Source of the DNA: Desulfobacterales bacterium
GTDB taxonomy: Bacteria > Desulfobacterota > DSM-4660 > Desulfatiglandales > Desulfatiglandaceae
Assembly: GCA_022013615.1 (NCBI GenBank)
Contig: JAKLQB010000470.1
Location: 1-17,691 of the forward strand
Direction of reading: 5' to 3'
Length of the DNA stretch: 17,691 bases
Shown here: positions 14,038 through 17,691 of the stretch, one piece after another
How positions within the stretch are numbered: the first letter of the stretch is position 1
Layout: every line of letters starts with the position of its first letter
Position numbers and translations under genes: made by a program
Notes under the pieces: model-generated
Told to the model about the DNA's origin: nothing
The model's input: the letters and a program-made list of their open reading frames with translations, nothing else
Databases searched by the model: none

Positions 14038-14253
14038 TTGAGTAGAAAAGATCTAATACAATTGGAGGGTGTGGTCAAAAAGGTGCTTGGTGGAGGCAAC
14101 ATGAGCATTGAATGTGAAAATGACATCACTGTACGGGGTGTACTTTCCGGGAGAATGAAGAAACACCGTATTAAGGTCATGGTTGGGGACCGCGTCCAGG
14201 TCAGCGTTTCACCTTATGACACATCCCATGGACTCATAACCTACCGCTTCTAA
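14038..14253 (+). CDS. infA: Translation initiation factor IF-1
   Basis: Small OB-fold protein of 71 residues that occupies the ribosomal A site during initiation. The N-terminal DLIQLEGVVKKVL, central LSGRMKKHRIKVMVGDRVQV and C-terminal SPYDTSHGLITYRF align over the full length of IF-1, whose usual ending is SPYDLTRGRITYR. The start is TTG, supported by GAAAGGAG at 14026-14033, only 4 bases from the start. Sequence differences (GGGNMSIECENDITVRGV in place of the usual A-x-F-R-V-x-L-E-N-G-H) and its lone position, away from ribosomal protein genes, suggest a second, divergent IF-1 copy; that is inference. It has its own promoter at 13967-13994. Confidence 0.9.
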   Translation: MSRKDLIQLEGVVKKVLGGGNMSIECENDITVRGVLSGRMKKHRIKVMVGDRVQVSVSPYDTSHGLITYRF

Positions 14254-14287
14254 AACCCTTCTTCCTGTTTTTTCTTTACATGGAAAA

Positions 14288-15511
14288 ATGAAGGCCAATA
14301 AAAACCCCAGAATAAGAAGGGATCTGGAATTTTTTCCGATTCGCCAGGGTAATAGCCAGTTCGTCCTTGTCAGAGACCAGCTTGGCCTGGTTGAAGAAGG
14401 CAAGGCCGTGCCCTGGCCACTTTACGAGTTTATGACCCTTCTGGACGGAACCAATACCATCCGGGATATTCAGATGGCCCTTATAAGGCAAAAGGGTGGT
14501 GTCCTGGTTGGGACGGACGAGGTGGAAGCCCTGCTGGCCCATCTGGATGAATCATTTCTCCTTGATACGAAAAAATATGAACACGCCAGGGAGAATATTG
14601 TGGCCCAGTTTGCTGCAAAACCCGCCAGGCCATGTTCCCATTCCGGACGCTCATATCCTGATAAACCCGCGGACCTGAAAAGCAGGCTGGATGAGATCCT
14701 TAAGGCCCAAGCCCCTGCCCCAAAACCGGAGGCAAGGGTGGTTGCCCTGGTTGCACCTCACATTGATCTTTCAGTGGGCTCACGGGTTTACGCAAGCGGC
14801 TATCAGTGGCTTAAATACACGTCACCATCAAGGGTTGTTGTGCTGGGCGTAGGCCATCAGATGATGGGCGATCTGTTCTGTCTGACGGAAAAGGATTTCG
14901 AAACCCCACTCGGTGTGGTCAAAAACGACAGAAACATGGTCAAAGAATTGTGGGATGCCGGGCGGGCAATCATTTCTAAAAATGACTTTGGCCACAGGGC
15001 CGAACACTCCGTGGAATTTCAGGTGATCTTCTTACAGCATCTCCTGCCGGAGGATTCGTTCACAATCATCCCTATTCTGTGCGGCCCGTTAATGCCATCT
15101 CTATCCGGTTACAGTCGATCTGCCTACATGGAAACTGCCGGGCCTTTTCTAAAAGCTCTTTCAGGCATTTTAAGCCATGGAGACGATGAAACCCTGGTTG
15201 TGGCAGGTGTTGATTTCTCACACATCGGGCCCAAATTCGGCCACGACATGCCTGCCACTCACCTCCAGAGCCAATCTGAAATGCACGATCAAAACCTTTT
15301 AAAGGCGTTTTCAAATATGCAGACAGACGTGTTCTGGGAAGAATCCGTAAGGGTCAAGGACCAATTCAACGTGTGTGGTTTTTCCGCCATGGCTTGTCTC
15401 ATGGAGATATTACCACCGTCCAGGGGGCAGGTCCTCGGTTATGAGGTGTGGCATGAACAGCCCACAAGATCTGCTGTGAGTTTTGCAGCAGTGGGTTTCA
15501 CCGCCCCTTAG
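14288..15511 (+). CDS. MEMO-family protein (AmmeMemoRadiSam system protein B) with N-terminal extension
   Basis: The C-terminal part (about 115-407) is a MEMO1/PF01875 domain, related in fold to extradiol dioxygenases. Its expected metal-site residues are visible: His in VAPHIDL, His in GVGHQM, His in EHSVEFQ, DFSHIG and Cys in CGFSAM. In prokaryotes MEMO proteins occur with AMMECR1-like and radical SAM proteins, but the biochemical role is unsettled. Residues 1-110 are an additional domain (FFPIRQGNSQFVLVRDQ..., then DGTNTIRDIQMAL) that resembles the PqqD-like/winged helical fold used to bind peptides or cofactors. No AMMECR1-like gene is present. The gene follows infA by 34 bp, and the next gene starts 4 bp after its stop. 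Start at ATG 14288 with no strong ribosome binding site. Confidence 0.8.
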   Translation: MKANKNPRIRRDLEFFPIRQGNSQFVLVRDQLGLVEEGKAVPWPLYEFMTLLDGTNTIRDIQMALIRQKGGVLVGTDEVEALLAHLDESFLLDTKKYEHARENIVAQFAAKPARPCSHSGRSYPDKPADLKSRLDEILKAQAPAPKPEARVVALVAPHIDLSVGSRVYASGYQWLKYTSPSRVVVLGVGHQMMGDLFCLTEKDFETPLGVVKNDRNMVKELWDAGRAIISKNDFGHRAEHSVEFQVIFLQHLLPEDSFTIIPILCGPLMPSLSGYSRSAYMETAGPFLKALSGILSHGDDETLVVAGVDFSHIGPKFGHDMPATHLQSQSEMHDQNLLKAFSNMQTDVFWEESVRVKDQFNVCGFSAMACLMEILPPSRGQVLGYEVWHEQPTRSAVSFAAVGFTAP

Positions 15512-15515
15512 ACTA

Positions 15516-15812
15516 ATGATTTCCATAATCATACCTACATTTAATGAAGCTGATAACATCAAGCTTATCGTGCCAAGACTCTCCAAGGTACTTAATGATG
15601 AAGGTATTGGCAGTGAGATAATCGTCGTAGATGATAATTCGCCGGACGGTACAGCAGATATCGTTATGGAATTAGCTGAAAGGTATCCTGTTAAGGTACA
15701 TATTCGTAAAAACGATAAAGGCTTATCAAAAGCAGTAGTTAAAAATTTGAGGAATCCCACAATTCCTCAATCCCTCAATTTGCAATTCCGGTTTGTCCGG
15801 GTTAAGATATGA
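15516..15812 (+). pseudogene. Truncated GT2 glycosyltransferase (polyprenol-phosphate mannosyltransferase-like)
   Basis: The reading frame starts 4 bp after the MEMO stop codon and encodes 98 residues. Residues 1-75 are a clean GT-A start: MISIIIPTFNEADNI, then EIIVVDDNSPDGTADIV with the nucleotide-sugar aspartates, then KNDKGLSKAVVK. This is the N-terminus of Dpm1-type enzymes, normally about 230 residues or more. Homology stops at KAVVK; the last roughly 20 residues (NLRNPTIPQSLNLQF...) come from a low-complexity AAT-led repeat. The acceptor-binding half of the catalytic domain is therefore missing, so an active enzyme is not expected. I interpret it as a 3' deletion joined to other DNA. 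The stop codon overlaps an ATG at 15809. Confidence 0.8.
15747..15790. repeat. AAT-led short repeats and a 9-bp hairpin at the glycosyltransferase break
   Basis: Units AATCCCAC, AATTCCTC, AATCCCTC, AATTTGC and AATTCCGG follow one another with 7- or 8-base period. Overlapping them, TTGAGGAAT (15747-15755) and ATTCCTCAA (15762-15770) form a perfect 9-bp inverted repeat with a 6-base loop. No T tract follows, so it is not a standard terminator. It coincides with the point where glycosyltransferase similarity ends. Confidence 0.6.
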
Positions 15813-15826
15813 AAGGAGTAATTGAA

Positions 15827-17572
15827 ATGAAAAATTCAAGAGTGCTTATTATCGCTGCCGATCAACCTCTCGATTACGACACCCACTTTAAAAACAGGTT
15901 GAAAAATTTAATGAGCAGGGCCGCAAGACATGCTTCCCGATTTAATGACCTTAATCTTCCGGAAATTCAAGCGGCTGTAAATAATAATATCTCCAAACTC
16001 CAACTGCGCATGAACGACAAATACATGGGCCTGTTGGACTTGATGAATTACACAAAAAACGGCCGCCAATTGCCTGGACTGACCCCGAAGAATTTCGATA
16101 AATTTTTGACCCATTCAGATATGATTACCCTCAACGGCATTTATCTCTACCATTACCTGCGGAGTAAAGGATTTGAGCCGGAAATAATACAGAATTTCTC
16201 GCTGGCCGATTGGCCCGACCTTTTGCGAAAAAAACCCCTGGCAGTCTGCATATCGTCCAACTTTATCTATCTGGATGAGATCGGCGATATGGCTGTTAAG
16301 ATAAAGGGCTTCGAGCCGCAAATTCCGGTGATCGCCGGCGGGATGCTGGTTAAAAAGGTCTTAAATGCCGGCCCGAACCTTTTTCCGGAGACAATGAACT
16401 GGCTGGCTACCTTTCAAGACAAGGTGGATATCTTTGTGATAGAGTTTCAGGGTGAACAGACATTAGTCAATGTTCTTTCCGCTTTGAGAAATGAGGCCGA
16501 TCTGGCCGATGTGCCCAACCTTGCATTCTTTGACGGCAACAAAGAAATGGTTTTTACCCACCGGGAGCAGGAATACCTGGAAATGGACCACACAACTATC
16601 GACTGGAGTAAAATCCCCAGAGCATACCTGCGTAAAACCTTACCCGTGACCAGTAGCCGGGGGTGCATTTTCCGTTGCCGTTTCTGCACTTGCTGGCGGT
16701 TGTGCCCGGAGGTTCATTACAAGTCATTGCCGGTTTTACGAAATGAACTGCGCCTGATTCACAACCTGGGGTTTGTCAAGCATATCCGCTTTACCGATGA
16801 TAACTTGACCGGCAACCGCAAGCGCATGGAATCCATTCTGGAAATGATGATAGGGGAGAATTTTGATTTTACATGGTCAACCTATGCACGGGCCAGTGCA
16901 CTGACGCCCAAAATGGTTAAACTTATGAAACGCGCAGGTTGTGAATTCGTCAATATGGGTATCGAATCTGGAAGCCAGACGATACTCAATAACATGGACA
17001 AGCATCTCAAGAGGGATCGGGTAATTGAGGCCATTAAAAGGTTGAATGATCATGGAATATACGGTGAAGGCGGCTTTATATTAGGATATCCGGGAGAAAC
17101 CCCGGGTACTTTTACAGAGACGGTGGATTTGATCAACTCAAGCAAACTTCCCTTTTACCAGCCGAACCTGTTTTACTACTCAAAGGACATGCTGGTCAAC
17201 GAAGACAAGGATAAATTCGGCCTGTCCGGCCTCGGCCTGTCGTGGCGACATAACACTATGGATTCTGCCGAGGCCAGCCGACTCATGGTCGATATGATTC
17301 AAATAATCGAACACGGGTTCAATGAACCTCAAGTCAGTGTGTGGGAAACCTTCAGACTGCTGCGGGGCGAAGGTTACAGGCCTGAAGAGATCTACGAGCT
17401 TTTGAAGTTAAAGCGATCCTTAAAACTGACGCTGGAAGCATCTTCGCCGCGCCAAGGGTTCTCTGCCCAGGTAGACGAAATTTTAAAGCGGATCGAGGCC
17501 ATTGTGAAAGGTGGCAGTCGCGGTAGGTCCTCCGAGATCCCTACGCCTACTTCTCTTCATACTTCCCCTTGA
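15827..17572 (+). CDS. B12-binding-domain radical SAM protein of unknown substrate
   Basis: Predicted class-B radical SAM enzyme of 581 residues. The N-terminal region (about 100-230) looks like a cobalamin-binding Rossmann fold: AVCISSNFIYLDEIGD, PVIAGGML and a FQGEQT segment corresponding to the GEGE motif. The radical SAM core begins SRGCIFRCRFCTCW, giving the CxxxCxxC cluster ligands Cys280, Cys284 and Cys287, plus extra cysteines at 289 and 293. Later core motifs are RFTDDNLTG, FVNMGIESGSQ and GGFILGYPGETPGTF. The roughly 100 N-terminal residues before the B12 domain are not recognised. The ATG at 15827 is chosen because AAGGAG (15813-15818) sits 8 bases upstream; the ATG at 15809 would add six residues. 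The last roughly 20 residues look non-conserved and overlap the convergent gene. Confidence 0.85.
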   Translation: MKNSRVLIIAADQPLDYDTHFKNRLKNLMSRAARHASRFNDLNLPEIQAAVNNNISKLQLRMNDKYMGLLDLMNYTKNGRQLPGLTPKNFDKFLTHSDMITLNGIYLYHYLRSKGFEPEIIQNFSLADWPDLLRKKPLAVCISSNFIYLDEIGDMAVKIKGFEPQIPVIAGGMLVKKVLNAGPNLFPETMNWLATFQDKVDIFVIEFQGEQTLVNVLSALRNEADLADVPNLAFFDGNKEMVFTHREQEYLEMDHTTIDWSKIPRAYLRKTLPVTSSRGCIFRCRFCTCWRLCPEVHYKSLPVLRNELRLIHNLGFVKHIRFTDDNLTGNRKRMESILEMMIGENFDFTWSTYARASALTPKMVKLMKRAGCEFVNMGIESGSQTILNNMDKHLKRDRVIEAIKRLNDHGIYGEGGFILGYPGETPGTFTETVDLINSSKLPFYQPNLFYYSKDMLVNEDKDKFGLSGLGLSWRHNTMDSAEASRLMVDMIQIIEHGFNEPQVSVWETFRLLRGEGYRPEEIYELLKLKRSLKLTLEASSPRQGFSAQVDEILKRIEAIVKGGSRGRSSEIPTPTSLHTSP

Positions 17573-17691
17573 AACCATAGTACCGGAAAACGCTCAACGC
17601 GTGCGCTATCTGTCCCTTGCGAAATACCTCGATTTTAACAGGTTCAGGATCCATTTCCTGAAACAGGGGCATGTAGCGCTTAGACCTCTCG
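17547..17691 (-). CDS. 3' end of an unidentified minus-strand gene (partial)
   Basis: A minus-strand frame is open from the right edge to a TAG at 17547-17549, giving 47 residues including KRYMPLFQEMDPEPVKIEVF and HALSVFRYYGFKGKYEE. The composition is protein-like (mixed charged, aromatic and hydrophobic residues), but I do not recognise the family. It converges on the radical SAM gene, and the two coding 3' ends overlap by 26 bp. The call rests on frame openness and composition only. Confidence 0.45.
   Translation of the reverse strand, partial: ERSKRYMPLFQEMDPEPVKIEVFRKGQIAHALSVFRYYGFKGKYEEK

Noticed and set aside
15747..15770. 9-bp hairpin as a terminator for the MEMO-glycosyltransferase unit
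   Set aside because: It lies within the open frame and is followed by a mixed C/A/T repeat, not by a run of T.

Overview
The window reads as a chromosomal stretch from a diderm (Gram-negative) anaerobe. LPS and outer-membrane biogenesis genes (SurA-type chaperone, LolB-like lipoprotein, LptG, LpxL-type acyltransferase) show the outer membrane. FdhD plus MobA imply a molybdenum- or tungsten-dependent formate dehydrogenase and anaerobic metabolism. Gene content and style (MEMO-family protein, B12-binding radical SAM protein, TPR lipoprotein next to a LolB-like gene) suit Desulfobacterota (former Deltaproteobacteria). That placement is inference, because no rRNA or other phylogenetic marker was compared.

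Bases 1-7039 look like one plus-strand operon with almost no gaps: the 3' end of an upstream gene (probably another parvulin-type foldase), a SurA-like isomerase, a RodZ-like membrane HTH protein, tyrosyl-tRNA synthetase, the heat-shock sigma factor RpoH, a 604-residue TPR lipoprotein and a LolB-like lipoprotein. Several junctions overlap by 4 bp or are 1 bp apart. The theme is envelope assembly plus stress control. The tyrS-rpoH junction can fold into two mutually exclusive GC hairpins.

Bases 7040-10036 hold three more plus-strand envelope genes. A PEMT/ICMT-type membrane methyltransferase has a strong sigma-70 promoter and a leader containing an inverted repeat. An LptG-type LPS export permease (no LptF in view) and an LpxL/HtrB-type lipid A acyltransferase follow.

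Bases 10041-13563 are on the minus strand: fdhD-mobA (formate dehydrogenase sulfuration and molybdenum cofactor guanylylation), a palindromic intergenic element, then a CNNM/CBS membrane protein whose stop codon directly abuts the start of a winged-helix/nucleotidyltransferase protein.

Bases 13564-14037 are non-coding and hold the fdhD promoter candidate, a second copy of the inverted-repeat element seen at 7110-7188, a degraded MITE-like inverted repeat and a good promoter for infA. From 14038 the plus strand carries a TTG-start IF-1, a MEMO-family protein with an extra N-terminal domain, a glycosyltransferase cut off after about 75 residues, and a B12-binding radical SAM protein. The last 145 bases hold the 3' end of an unidentified minus-strand gene that overlaps the radical SAM gene tail to tail.

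The main unexplained signals are (i) heptamer-type short tandem repeats at three gene ends, one inside a lipoprotein signal peptide and one at the glycosyltransferase break, (ii) a GTAACCGTTCA-type repeat present as inverted pairs in two intergenic regions, and (iii) the MEMO / broken glycosyltransferase / radical SAM cluster. I saw no CRISPR array, tRNA, rRNA, transposase or phage gene.
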